A stretch of 64,000 bases of DNA from CBDFNN01 sp965250215 (lineage in GTDB: Bacteria > Bacteroidota > Rhodothermia > Rhodothermales > DATKEJ01). Under the pieces are notes generated by a model. The model searched no databases. It was not told the origin of the DNA and was given only the letters and a program-made list of their open reading frames with translations. Position 1 is the first letter of the stretch. Each line of letters opens with the position of its first letter. The stretch is from positions 3,968,001 through 4,032,000 of the forward strand of contig CBDFNN010000004.1 in assembly GCA_965250215.1 (NCBI GenBank), read 5' to 3'. Positions 41,300 through 49,935 of this stretch are shown in pieces. The translations under genes and the position numbers were made by a program.

Positions 41300-44002
41300 C
41301 TAACGAAGATGTGTCAATCGACTAGAAACTCGGCCACTGGAACTGGTCAAAAGGATCAAATAGAGACCGGAGGAAAGATCCTCTAGATTTAGACTTTGGA
41401 CGTGATAGCCCTCAGAATATTGACCTTGACTTTGAACGCTGGTCTTCCTCCCAGCTATATCGAACAATTCAATTGTCACATCTGAGGACTCCGGCAAACT
41501 GAAGCGAAGACTTGCACTTCCTCTTGCAGGATTGGGATAAGGCGGCTCAAGAATGAGCGTCGACGATATATCCACAGCGATGTAGTCCTGCCTCCGAAGA
41601 GGGCTCCATCGATAGCCATCTCCTTCCTCAATTATTACGCGTGCGCTTACAGTAACATTGTCCATCAGACGAATCAAAGCGGCTCGTTCAACGACCTTCG
41701 CTGAGCTCGAGAGTAGACCATCCTCTCCTCGGGGGTCAGATCCATCTGTTGTATAGACGATTTGGCCTGCATCATCATTCAGATCATTGCGAAGAATCAA
41801 CTCGAAACCACTATAGACTTCGCCTCCAACTTTATTGAAAGAGGGTGGCCACCATTCGTCCCACATTTGAATGGACAAGTGTGGTTCGGTAAAAGCCAGT
41901 AAGAAATCTTGGCGGACGTCAGGAAGTTGATTCCTCACAGCTTGAATATTCAGTTCCCAGTCTTCTATGCTTTCTCTGGGAAGTCTCATGTCTGCCCACC
42001 GAGCTTGCTCTGCGACGATAGCTTCTTGGACGTGGCCGGCATGAGCGTTCCATCGTTCTAGAGATCTCTCCGGGGTCAAAGCGCCATTATCAAAAAGTAG
42101 AGCAAAGATGCGATCGCGAAAAAGCAATCTGAATTCAGCGTTTTTAATCATCGAACGCCAAAGCCGCGCCACAAGTGTCTGCCCCCCCTCCTCAGAATCT
42201 GGCGTATACAAGGCCTCTTGATATAGAGGCCTTCTGTAAAGCCAAGTCACTTCGGAATCCCATCCAAAAAAACGGCCCGACTCAGATGGGTTTGTTTGTG
42301 CAACGAAATACCAATTACGAATGGGCCAATCGCCGATGGCATGATAGCTTGCCAAAATGATATAATCGGCGAACTCAGAGGGATCTACCAATCGGCATGC
42401 ATCAGCGTAAAGGGCTGGAATCGAGAAGTCTTCGTTGCTAGATAGAATCAGGGAAACAAGATCATCATAAATTTGACGATCTCCATCAACCTCATCCCTT
42501 CCCATGTCATTGCCTCTCAAATTTCGCTTCACCGTCATCCAGTCCTCGGAATTACCTCCATATTTTTCCGATAACATGGCTTGATCAATTCTCTCGGCGA
42601 TAGCGTAAAGACCCCAATAGAGCCCATTGATATAGATGTGAGCCCAAGTACTCATTGTGCCATATCCAGAAACCGCCAATTGGGCATCTCTAAATACGGG
42701 GTCTCGAATGAAGGCCGCCTCAGCCTGAAAGCCAAAACCAGTATAGGTATCGAGCATACCTGATCGAATCATAATCCGATCGAACTCCTGGACCCGTATC
42801 TCCGAGTGAAGAGGTGCATCCGCAAACACGTCGTGCTCCAATTTACTAGGACCATACTCGCTTTTGAACTTGAGCGTTATTCCCCTCTTTCGATTTCGAT
42901 CTGCAGCGTGGCTTCGGCCCTGAACGCCGCCATCCACCTGAATAGCTTTTCTTCCATCCGTGTACATCCATTCAATTGAAGCTCCCTTTTCGAATAATCC
43001 ATTATTGCCCTTGCCACCGTTGTTGAACCAACCGAAGGGCCCAAAAACAGAATCTGGATGCATGACGATAGAAATTGATGGAAGAGACTCCAATGAGCCA
43101 CGCACCCGATCTTGGCCGCCCCAAAAACTAGCGTCGTCCATTCCATAGTCGGCCGGAATGTCGCCAATGCCAGGTGTTGTACTTCGCCAAATAGATGGGT
43201 AGCTGCTTGGTGCGAATGATTGGTTGACTACGTCTTCCAAGAAAACAAAGCTATGGGTAGCTACATTAGTCTGGCCACCAATATTGAAGGCCATAGCCCG
43301 AACGATACTTGTCGTATTGACAGAAATACCATCGGTGTACATCTCCCCATGGCTGCGACTGGGCCTGCTGCCGTCCAAAGTAAATCTAATAGGAAAGTCG
43401 GCTTCCTGAGTCAGATAGAGTATAAATGGATCGCTTCTAATACTTCTCTCCACAGAGAAGATTGGCGGCACAAGACCTACCGAGCCATCTATCTCTGAAT
43501 TCACAGATCCCGGTGTTGCGTCTAGAAGGAAACCTGCTTCTTTGGTGAAATCATCACTGGGATAGCCGAAGGACTTGTCCTCGATCTGAGCCGGATAGCT
43601 TAGCTGATCAATTGTGAATCCATTCGTCGCAAAAAGAAAGATACTTTCTCCCCCGCCTGCCAATTTGAAGTTAGTGTGCCATTCGCTTTCCACTTGCTGA
43701 CGATTTTTGCCACTGGCAAAAACTATTCTCCTTTCGCCTGGTGCGAGATCCGCTCCTGGAATTCGCCATTTTGTTGACTCGTCTGCATCATCAGTGAGGA
43801 AAAATAATTCCAAATTCACTGTAGCCGACCCGATGTTTTTGATTTCGATCCAGTCGCTATGATCACCATCCTCGTCTACGAGACCTCGTTCATTTATTGC
43901 TAGTAACTCTGAGATTCGCAAAGACTGGGATGCCAGAGGTAAAGCTCCAAATACGAAATTACATAGCAGGATGGTAAGGCCGAGTTGCGGTATTCTTTTC
44001 AC
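41300..44002 (-). CDS. CotH-kinase / lamin-tail T9SS cargo protein
   Basis: 900 residues with a signal peptide. Residues about 28-140 are a lamin-tail domain (SELLAINERGLVDEDGDHSDWIEIKN). A chitobiase-type domain follows (FTLDGSRPSRSHGEMYT), then a CotH spore-coat-kinase-like domain (residues about 330-660: GYGTMSTWAHIYINGLYWGLY, RFFGWDSEVTW). Another chitobiase-like segment is at IVYTTDGSDPRGEDG. The last 80 residues (YPNPARGSASLRFSLPESS ... LSSGLYLILL) are a T9SS type A sorting domain. Secreted, surface-exposed; whether it phosphorylates proteins is unknown. Confidence 0.87.
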   Translation of the reverse strand: MKRIPQLGLTILLCNFVFGALPLASQSLRISELLAINERGLVDEDGDHSDWIEIKNIGSATVNLELFFLTDDADESTKWRIPGADLAPGERRIVFASGKNRQQVESEWHTNFKLAGGGESIFLFATNGFTIDQLSYPAQIEDKSFGYPSDDFTKEAGFLLDATPGSVNSEIDGSVGLVPPIFSVERSIRSDPFILYLTQEADFPIRFTLDGSRPSRSHGEMYTDGISVNTTSIVRAMAFNIGGQTNVATHSFVFLEDVVNQSFAPSSYPSIWRSTTPGIGDIPADYGMDDASFWGGQDRVRGSLESLPSISIVMHPDSVFGPFGWFNNGGKGNNGLFEKGASIEWMYTDGRKAIQVDGGVQGRSHAADRNRKRGITLKFKSEYGPSKLEHDVFADAPLHSEIRVQEFDRIMIRSGMLDTYTGFGFQAEAAFIRDPVFRDAQLAVSGYGTMSTWAHIYINGLYWGLYAIAERIDQAMLSEKYGGNSEDWMTVKRNLRGNDMGRDEVDGDRQIYDDLVSLILSSNEDFSIPALYADACRLVDPSEFADYIILASYHAIGDWPIRNWYFVAQTNPSESGRFFGWDSEVTWLYRRPLYQEALYTPDSEEGGQTLVARLWRSMIKNAEFRLLFRDRIFALLFDNGALTPERSLERWNAHAGHVQEAIVAEQARWADMRLPRESIEDWELNIQAVRNQLPDVRQDFLLAFTEPHLSIQMWDEWWPPSFNKVGGEVYSGFELILRNDLNDDAGQIVYTTDGSDPRGEDGLLSSSAKVVERAALIRLMDNVTVSARVIIEEGDGYRWSPLRRQDYIAVDISSTLILEPPYPNPARGSASLRFSLPESSDVTIELFDIAGRKTSVQSQGQYSEGYHVQSLNLEDLSSGLYLILLTSSSGRVSSRLTHLR

Positions 44003-44344
44003 TACCTGAATTGGGTCCTAGAAATTTATCTTGATAAGGACTCGAAGTAGGTCTTGACTACTAGATCATATTTTTGCGTCAGTCACGATATGCGAGTCGA
44101 TCAGTCATTTCTTGGACAAGATGAACGTCGTCGTATTCCGACTTTTCAATCGAAACTGAACGAAGGACAGGCGTCAAAGGAGTCCAGAAAAAGAGAAGAA
44201 CTGCCAAGATTGATTGAGCGGAGCCTTGGTAAAACGCGCCGCCCTACATCTCTACTCTAGACTCCACACTCTTTACTTCTCTTCTACCTAGACTTCTCTG
44301 TCTTTTTTAGCTAAACTGAGACAAGACCAAACGCCGATTGATGT
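44003..44344. other. 342-bp divergent spacer
   Basis: Separates the CotH gene (minus) and the Gfo/Idh/MocA gene (plus). A 56-codon plus ORF at 44090-44260 is possible but has no recognisable family and a basic, Arg-rich composition; I do not call it. The last 80 bases are a pyrimidine-rich cttctct/ctagactc low-complexity tract. Confidence 0.5.
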
Positions 44345-45646
44345 ATGTCTGATTCTAGAAGAACCTTCCTCAAAAAAAGCACTGTTGCCTCGTCTTTTTT
44401 CATCGTTCCTAGAGTCGTTTTAGGTGGACCTGGATTCAAGGCACCCTCGGATACATTGGTTCTGGCTGGAGTGGGCATTGCTGGAATGGGTCGTGTCTAT
44501 CTCCAAAATTGCAAAAGCGAAAACATCGCCGTTCTCTGTGATGTCGATCATAAGATGGCCAATCATACGATCGTCGAATATCCCGACGCTAATCTTTATA
44601 CAGACTATCGACGCATGCTCGATGCGGAGCCCGGAATTGATGGCGTTGTCATTGGCACGCCCGATCATACCCACGCCGTCATCACCATGGAGTCTCTCAG
44701 GAGAGGAAAACACGTCTACTGTGCTAAGCCATTAACGCGGACTATCCACGAAAGTAGAATGGTCACCAATGCGGCGAGAGAAGCAGGAGTAGCCACGCAG
44801 ATGAGCACGCAGGCACAGGCAGAAGAGGGACCCCGACGTTCTAGAGAATGGGTTCAGTCTGGTGCCATTGGTGATGTTAGCGAAGTTCATATATGGACCA
44901 ATAGGCCCATTTGGCCTCAAGGCATCAAGACACCCACTACAACAGAAGATCCACAGCATATTGATTGGGACCTTTGGCTCGGACCCGCAAAATATAGACC
45001 GTACAACTCTGCCTATCACCCATTCAAGTTCAGAGGTTGGATTGATTTTGGTACCGGAGCACTTGGCGACATGGGTTGCCACGGATTCGATCCCATATTC
45101 AGGACGCTCGATCTGAGCGCCCCGACTGAAATATCTGCGAGCTCAACCAGGAAATACAAAGACACCTATCCATTGGCGTCGAAAATCAACTACAAGTTTC
45201 CTAAACGAGGTAAGAAACCGGCTGTGGAGATGACATGGTACGACGGCGGAATACTTCCAGATAGGCCAGAGGAATTGCGCGAGGACGAGATGTTAAAGAC
45301 AGAGGGCATTCTCTATGTTGGATCCAAAGGTAAAATGTTGTGTGGTTTTACTAGCGAGGACCCGAGACTTCTTCCAGATTCAAAAATGGAGTCCTACACG
45401 CCACCTAAACCAAGCATCGCACCTTCGATCGGTCATTATAAGGAGTGGATAGAGGCCTGCAAGGGAGGAGAACCAGCCCCCTGCAATTTTGATTGGGGAG
45501 GACCACTTACAGAAATTGTTTTATTGGGCAACGTCGCCGTGCAAACCGGAAAGCAATTGCTATGGGATGCAAAAAAAGGAGAATTCCTAGACGCAGAAGC
45601 AAACGAATACTTACACTACGATTACAGAGAGGGCTGGAGCTTGTAA
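44345..45646 (+). CDS. Gfo/Idh/MocA oxidoreductase with Tat signal
   Basis: 433 residues. SRRTFLKKSTVASSFF is a twin-arginine export signal. The NAD(P) fold has GIAGMGRVYL and the family motif YCAKPLTRTIHE (usually EKP) near residue 127. Exported members of this group act on sugars, inositols or related polyols in the periplasm. It heads a run with a DUF1080 protein and a methylmalonate-semialdehyde dehydrogenase, suggesting a sugar/polyol catabolic unit. Confidence 0.85.
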   Translation: MSDSRRTFLKKSTVASSFFIVPRVVLGGPGFKAPSDTLVLAGVGIAGMGRVYLQNCKSENIAVLCDVDHKMANHTIVEYPDANLYTDYRRMLDAEPGIDGVVIGTPDHTHAVITMESLRRGKHVYCAKPLTRTIHESRMVTNAAREAGVATQMSTQAQAEEGPRRSREWVQSGAIGDVSEVHIWTNRPIWPQGIKTPTTTEDPQHIDWDLWLGPAKYRPYNSAYHPFKFRGWIDFGTGALGDMGCHGFDPIFRTLDLSAPTEISASSTRKYKDTYPLASKINYKFPKRGKKPAVEMTWYDGGILPDRPEELREDEMLKTEGILYVGSKGKMLCGFTSEDPRLLPDSKMESYTPPKPSIAPSIGHYKEWIEACKGGEPAPCNFDWGGPLTEIVLLGNVAVQTGKQLLWDAKKGEFLDAEANEYLHYDYREGWSL

Positions 45647-45682
45647 CTCCAAGGGTCCAAATAACCACACCAAACAAGAACG

Positions 45683-46705
45683 ATGAAGAAGTTTTTCTCC
45701 AGCACACTTTCGCTAGCAATTATATTTGCTATGCTCGGCAGCACGCCAGAAGTCCAAGCTCAGAATAAAACCGACAAATACCTCGGCGACTGGGCCCTTC
45801 ACCTCGATGGAGGAGCTGGATGGCTCAGAGTAACGCAAGAGCAGGGCTATCTTGATTCTGAAATGCTTTGGTACGGTGGCAGCGTTCTTCCTACCTCTCA
45901 TACCTACATCATTGACGGAGATCTTGTCGTCACTCGAGTGCAAAAAGTCACTCGGAATAAGGAAGTTAAAGAGTTGGGATCTCGGACGCACTGGATCACC
46001 AACAAATTAGTTATACAGGCCGAGGACGATGGAACGCTCACAGGAACAGGCTTCTTTCCTAACAGGTCGGGAATTGGCGGAAAATGGCAAGAGTTCACGG
46101 CAACAAGAAGTCCTGCCCACACGCCTGCTCCGGATATGAGCAAAATTGAATATGGAGTGCCTATCGATCTGTTGGAAAAAGGAACAGAGGGCTGGTCGCC
46201 TATGGGCACCAATCCAAATGGATTCTCTTTTGCTGGAGGAGTACTCTCGAACAAGCCTGTTCAAGAAGAAGGTAGCGCTCATGTCTACTATGCCAATCTC
46301 AGGACGGACCAAGAGTTTGAAGATTTCAATTTGAAACTTGAAGTCAATGTCCCCAAGGGAAACAACAGCGGAGTCTATTTGAGAGGGATATACGAGATCC
46401 AAGTCGTGGATAGCTATGGCAGTGGAGTAGACTCTCACAATATGGGAGCACTTTACTCCAGAATTTTCCCTTTGAAATCTGCTGAGAAGCCTGGCGGTGA
46501 GTGGCAGAGTATGGACATCACCTTAGTGGATCGACACGTAACCATCATTCTAAATGGCGAGAAGATCATTGACAATCAGCAGGTAGAAGGAGTGACAGGT
46601 GGAGCTATGCAGGCCGATGAGACCAAGCCAGGACCCATATATCTCCAAGGCGATCACGGAGAAGTTCAATACCGGAACATGGTATTGACCCCAATCACTA
46701 ACTAA
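45683..46705 (+). CDS. secreted DUF1080 (3-keto-glycoside hydrolase-like) protein
   Basis: 340 residues with a signal peptide (ending near EVQAQ). The C-terminal 170 residues are the DUF1080 concanavalin-like fold (EDFNLKLEVNVPKGNNSGVYLRGIYEIQVVD, EWQSMDITLVDRHVTIILNGEKI, PIYLQGDHGEVQYRNM). Some DUF1080 members hydrolyse 3-keto-glycosides made by Gfo/Idh/MocA enzymes, which fits the preceding gene. The N-terminal 130 residues are a separate beta domain (ALHLDGGAGWLRVTQEQGYL). It overlaps the next gene by one base (TAATG). Confidence 0.85.
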   Translation: MKKFFSSTLSLAIIFAMLGSTPEVQAQNKTDKYLGDWALHLDGGAGWLRVTQEQGYLDSEMLWYGGSVLPTSHTYIIDGDLVVTRVQKVTRNKEVKELGSRTHWITNKLVIQAEDDGTLTGTGFFPNRSGIGGKWQEFTATRSPAHTPAPDMSKIEYGVPIDLLEKGTEGWSPMGTNPNGFSFAGGVLSNKPVQEEGSAHVYYANLRTDQEFEDFNLKLEVNVPKGNNSGVYLRGIYEIQVVDSYGSGVDSHNMGALYSRIFPLKSAEKPGGEWQSMDITLVDRHVTIILNGEKIIDNQQVEGVTGGAMQADETKPGPIYLQGDHGEVQYRNMVLTPITN

Positions 46706-48168
46706 TGATTGACTGCAAAAATTACATAGCGGGGACTTGGGTTTCCTCCGATTCCGAATCGATTGACGTTATTGATCCCGGTCTTGGTGAAGTTATTGCC
46801 CAGGTTCCGAGCGGCTCTAATGCGGATCTATCGAAGGCAGTAGACGCGGCGGCGGCGGCATTCCCGGAGTGGCGCAACACACCGGTAAATGATCGCATCC
46901 AATATTTATTCAAGCTCAAGCAGCTTTTGGATGAGAATAGAGAAGAGATTGCGCAGACGATAACAAAGGAATGCGGAAAGACCATCAATGAGTCTAGGGG
47001 AGAGATGCAACGAGCGATTGAAAATGTTGAAGTTGCTTGCGGAATGCCCGTTATGATTCAGAGTGAGTTTTCAGAGGACATCGCTCGAGGCATTGATGAA
47101 TTCATGATCCGTCAGCCTCTTGGGGTTTGCGCGGCCATTGCACCTTTCAATTTTCCAGGGATGATTCCCTTTTGGTTCTTCCCCTATGCCATAGCAGCAG
47201 GAAATACCTACATTGTCAAGCCCTCAGAGAAGGTGCCGCTGACCATGATCAAAATCTTCGAGCTGGTTGATCAACTGGGTCTTCCACCTGGAGTACTCAA
47301 CATGCTTCATGGCAGATCAGATATTTCCGCAGGTCTCGTCGAGCACCCGGACGTCAAAGCGATTTCTTTCGTTGGTTCGACTCCTATAGCTAAAAAAGTA
47401 TATGCCAGCGCCGCAGCAAACGGCAAGCGCTGCCAAGCACAAGGTGGAGCTAAAAATCCAATTATCGTTCTCCCGGATGCGGACATTGAGATGACGACCA
47501 AAATCGTCGCCGATTCAGTCTATGGCTGTGCTGGACAACGATGTCTCGCTGCGTCAATTGTTGTCACCGTCGGAGAGCACAAAGAAATCACGGAAAGCAT
47601 TGTAGAAGCAGCCGCATCGCGTGTGACAGGTTATGGGTTGGATGACCAGGTCCAAATGGGTTCCGTTATTACCGCGGAAAGCAAAGCTAGAATCGAATCT
47701 TTGGTCGAGGACGGAATTAGCGAAGGAGCAAAAGCGATTCTCGATGGCAGAGGATATCAGCGAAGCGGACATGAAAACGGCTATTATGTGGCGCCAACTA
47801 TTTTGGAAGATGTACCCATTGGCGGGAAGATCGCCACGACAGAAATATTTGGGCCAGTGATGAGCCTCATCCATCTTGATTCGGTGGACGAGGCGATCGA
47901 TTTGGTAAATGCTGGAGAGTACGGCAATATGGCTTGTCTCTTCACAAGCAGCGGAGCCCACGCCAGAAGATTTAGACACGATGCCATGGCTGGCAATATC
48001 GGTATCAATATCGGAGTAGCTGCTCCGATGGCACAGTTTCCCTTCTCAGGGTGGAAGCAGAGTTTCTTTGGAGATCTGCATGGACAAAGTCGACACGCGG
48101 TCGAGTTTTTCACCCAGACTAAGGTCGTTGTTGAGCGATGGCCGAAGGAGTGGAATAGACAGTTCTAA
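46705..48168 (+). CDS. mmsA: CoA-acylating methylmalonate-semialdehyde dehydrogenase
   Basis: 487 residues, aldehyde dehydrogenase fold. The catalytic Cys280 lies in YGCAGQRCLA, and the stretch GVCAAIAPFNFPGMIPFW is characteristic of the MMSDH/IolA group, which converts methylmalonate or malonate semialdehyde to propionyl- or acetyl-CoA. The C-terminus LHGQSRHAVEFFTQTKVV is also of that type. Coupled at TAATG to the DUF1080 gene; with the Gfo/Idh enzyme upstream, inositol-like catabolism is possible, but no other iol genes are seen. Confidence 0.9.
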   Translation: MIDCKNYIAGTWVSSDSESIDVIDPGLGEVIAQVPSGSNADLSKAVDAAAAAFPEWRNTPVNDRIQYLFKLKQLLDENREEIAQTITKECGKTINESRGEMQRAIENVEVACGMPVMIQSEFSEDIARGIDEFMIRQPLGVCAAIAPFNFPGMIPFWFFPYAIAAGNTYIVKPSEKVPLTMIKIFELVDQLGLPPGVLNMLHGRSDISAGLVEHPDVKAISFVGSTPIAKKVYASAAANGKRCQAQGGAKNPIIVLPDADIEMTTKIVADSVYGCAGQRCLAASIVVTVGEHKEITESIVEAAASRVTGYGLDDQVQMGSVITAESKARIESLVEDGISEGAKAILDGRGYQRSGHENGYYVAPTILEDVPIGGKIATTEIFGPVMSLIHLDSVDEAIDLVNAGEYGNMACLFTSSGAHARRFRHDAMAGNIGINIGVAAPMAQFPFSGWKQSFFGDLHGQSRHAVEFFTQTKVVVERWPKEWNRQF

Positions 48169-48206
48169 CAATTTCGCTACGTATTAATCACCAAACCCGA
48201 GACACA

Positions 48207-48665
48207 ATGAAAGTCACGTATCTAGCCTTAATGATATTTCTGGGAGTCGTCCTTGCCGTTCATCTCGCAATGAACGGAAAAGTAGGCGCCATAATGAACA
48301 ACGCAAGAGTTGCTAATGCTGTCTTCTGGTGCATCGGAGCCGTCACGGCATGCGCCGTTGGATTCACCGGTTGGAAAGCAGGAGCACTTGCTCCACTTGC
48401 CGATGTCAGTCCTATACTCTTAACCGCCGGAGCTCTTGGAGCTTGTCTCGTTTTTGCGATTGCTTGGCTTGTACCCGAGGTCGGCGCCGGCAATGTCTTT
48501 ATTACACTTCTTGTAGGTCAGATTATCGGCGGTCTTGTTATGTCGCATTATGGTTGGTTAGGCTCACCTGTAGATCCGATTAATCTGACAAAGATTATTG
48601 GTGTGGCGCTCATGGTTGGAGGAGCAGTATTGGCTACCATGGTTAAGACGGGAGCGACTCCGTAA
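48207..48665 (+). CDS. DMT-superfamily YdcZ-like membrane protein
   Basis: 152 residues with five hydrophobic helices. LTYLALMIFLGVVLAVHLAMN-type N-terminus, the LLVGQIIGGLVMSHYGWLG segment and the final GVALMVGGAVLAT helix are typical of DMT_YdcZ (PF04657). Probably a small transporter; substrate unknown. It follows the MMSDH gene by 38 bases and is likely co-transcribed. Confidence 0.82.
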   Translation: MKVTYLALMIFLGVVLAVHLAMNGKVGAIMNNARVANAVFWCIGAVTACAVGFTGWKAGALAPLADVSPILLTAGALGACLVFAIAWLVPEVGAGNVFITLLVGQIIGGLVMSHYGWLGSPVDPINLTKIIGVALMVGGAVLATMVKTGATP

Positions 48666-48680
48666 GACCGAAAATCGATC

Positions 48681-48790
48681 GTCCGATTATCTGATTGTCC
48701 GATTGTCTGAGTGTCCGAAATACTTACGATGATATTCTGAATATCAACTGTAAACCTCGGACAATCGGAGTCTCGGAGTATCAAACAATC
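48681..48790. repeat. gattgtcc-type inverted spacer repeats
   Basis: Left part has repeated gtccgat/gattgtc units (48681-48718), the right part opposed cggacaatcggag units (about 48757-48790), so the 169-bp spacer can form an imperfect stem-loop. Confidence 0.55.
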
Positions 48791-48834
48791 GATTCCTCAG
48801 CTTTCCTTCCATATTAATTTCAAAGATTCGATTC

Positions 48835-49803
48835 ATGCAAAAAGTCACTCTCGGCAAAACCGACGTCTCCGTTTCCGCCCTCGCCTACGGCACTGATCTC
48901 ATCGGGTCAAAGGTAAACAAGCAGGACTCCTTTGAACTTTTCGATACCTTTCATGAAGGGGGTGGCTCGTTCTTAGACACCGGCAACTTCTATGCGAGTT
49001 GGTATGAAGGCTGCGTAGGAGGTGAAAGCGAGACTACGATTGGCGAGTGGATGAAGGAACGCGGCAATCGAGATCAGATGCAGATCTCGACGAAGCTGGG
49101 TTTTGACTACCCCGGTAGCGATGGCGGTTTATCAGCTGACGAGATCGTTCGCGAATGCGAGAAGAGTCTCAAGCGATTGCAGACGGATCGGATTGATCTC
49201 TATCATTCGCACAAAGACGACTTCGATACGCCTCAAGAGGAAACGATGAGAGCTTTTGACCAACTTGTCAAACAGGGAAAAGTCAGAGCGATTTCGGCCA
49301 GCAACTTGAAGGGCTGGCGAATAGCCGAGGCTAATACTATCGCAAGATCCAATGGTCTAAACGAGTATTGTGCTGTTGAGCAACGCTATACTTATTTGCG
49401 ACCTCGGCATGGAGCCGACTTCGGACCTCAGATTTGCATTAATGACGACATGAACGACTTCGCGTCGAGCCACGGAATGACTCTTATCGCCTATTCTATT
49501 CTCTTGCAAGGCGCCTACACACGAGACGACAAACCTATACCAGCGCAATTCGGCGGACTAGAGGCGGCAGATCGGATGATGGCATTGGGCGAAGTAGCCG
49601 AACAAGTTGGAGCTAGCGAGAACCAAGTCATTATCGCCTGGATGAGGCAATCATCTCCCGCAGTACTGCCGATTATAGCGGGTTCGAAGCCTGCACAGGT
49701 GAAAGAAAACCTCGCATCGCTTGACGTAAATCTTTCAGACGAGCAAATGGAAATACTTAATACCGCCGGGAATCCGGATGTCAAGAAAGCATGGTTAAGA
49801 TAG
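48835..49803 (+). CDS. aldo/keto reductase
   Basis: 322 residues. The (beta/alpha)8 fold starts QKVTLGKTDVSVSALAYGTDLIG, with the catalytic Asp-Tyr pair in LDTGNFYASW, Lys in ISTKLGFDYPG and His in DLYHSHKDDFDT. The C-terminal PIIAGSKPAQVKENLASLDV is the NADPH-binding part. No signal peptide; substrate unknown, probably a sugar or sugar aldehyde given the neighbours. Confidence 0.9.
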   Translation: MQKVTLGKTDVSVSALAYGTDLIGSKVNKQDSFELFDTFHEGGGSFLDTGNFYASWYEGCVGGESETTIGEWMKERGNRDQMQISTKLGFDYPGSDGGLSADEIVRECEKSLKRLQTDRIDLYHSHKDDFDTPQEETMRAFDQLVKQGKVRAISASNLKGWRIAEANTIARSNGLNEYCAVEQRYTYLRPRHGADFGPQICINDDMNDFASSHGMTLIAYSILLQGAYTRDDKPIPAQFGGLEAADRMMALGEVAEQVGASENQVIIAWMRQSSPAVLPIIAGSKPAQVKENLASLDVNLSDEQMEILNTAGNPDVKKAWLR

Positions 49804-49804
49804 T

Positions 49805-49860
49805 CCTCAGCCTTCAGTCCTCAGATGTCAGAACATCCGAATGTCCGAATCTTGAACACT
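49805..49860. repeat. tcagtcctcag / atgtccgaa spacer repeats
   Basis: Short degenerate repeats (cttcagtcctcag, tcagaacatccgaatgtccgaa) after the aldo/keto reductase, of the same character as the other spacers. Nothing else seen in the 132-bp gap. Confidence 0.45.
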
Positions 49861-49935
49861 TAGTATCTGCACCAAAACTGTAACCCACTCACGAAAACGA
49901 TTTTCCGCACACCGCGTCCCGCAAACCGCAATCCT

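Noticed and set aside
44090..44260. 56-codon plus ORF before the Gfo/Idh/MocA gene
   Set aside because: Basic, Arg/Lys-rich, no family resemblance, no ribosome site or promoter seen; probably chance.
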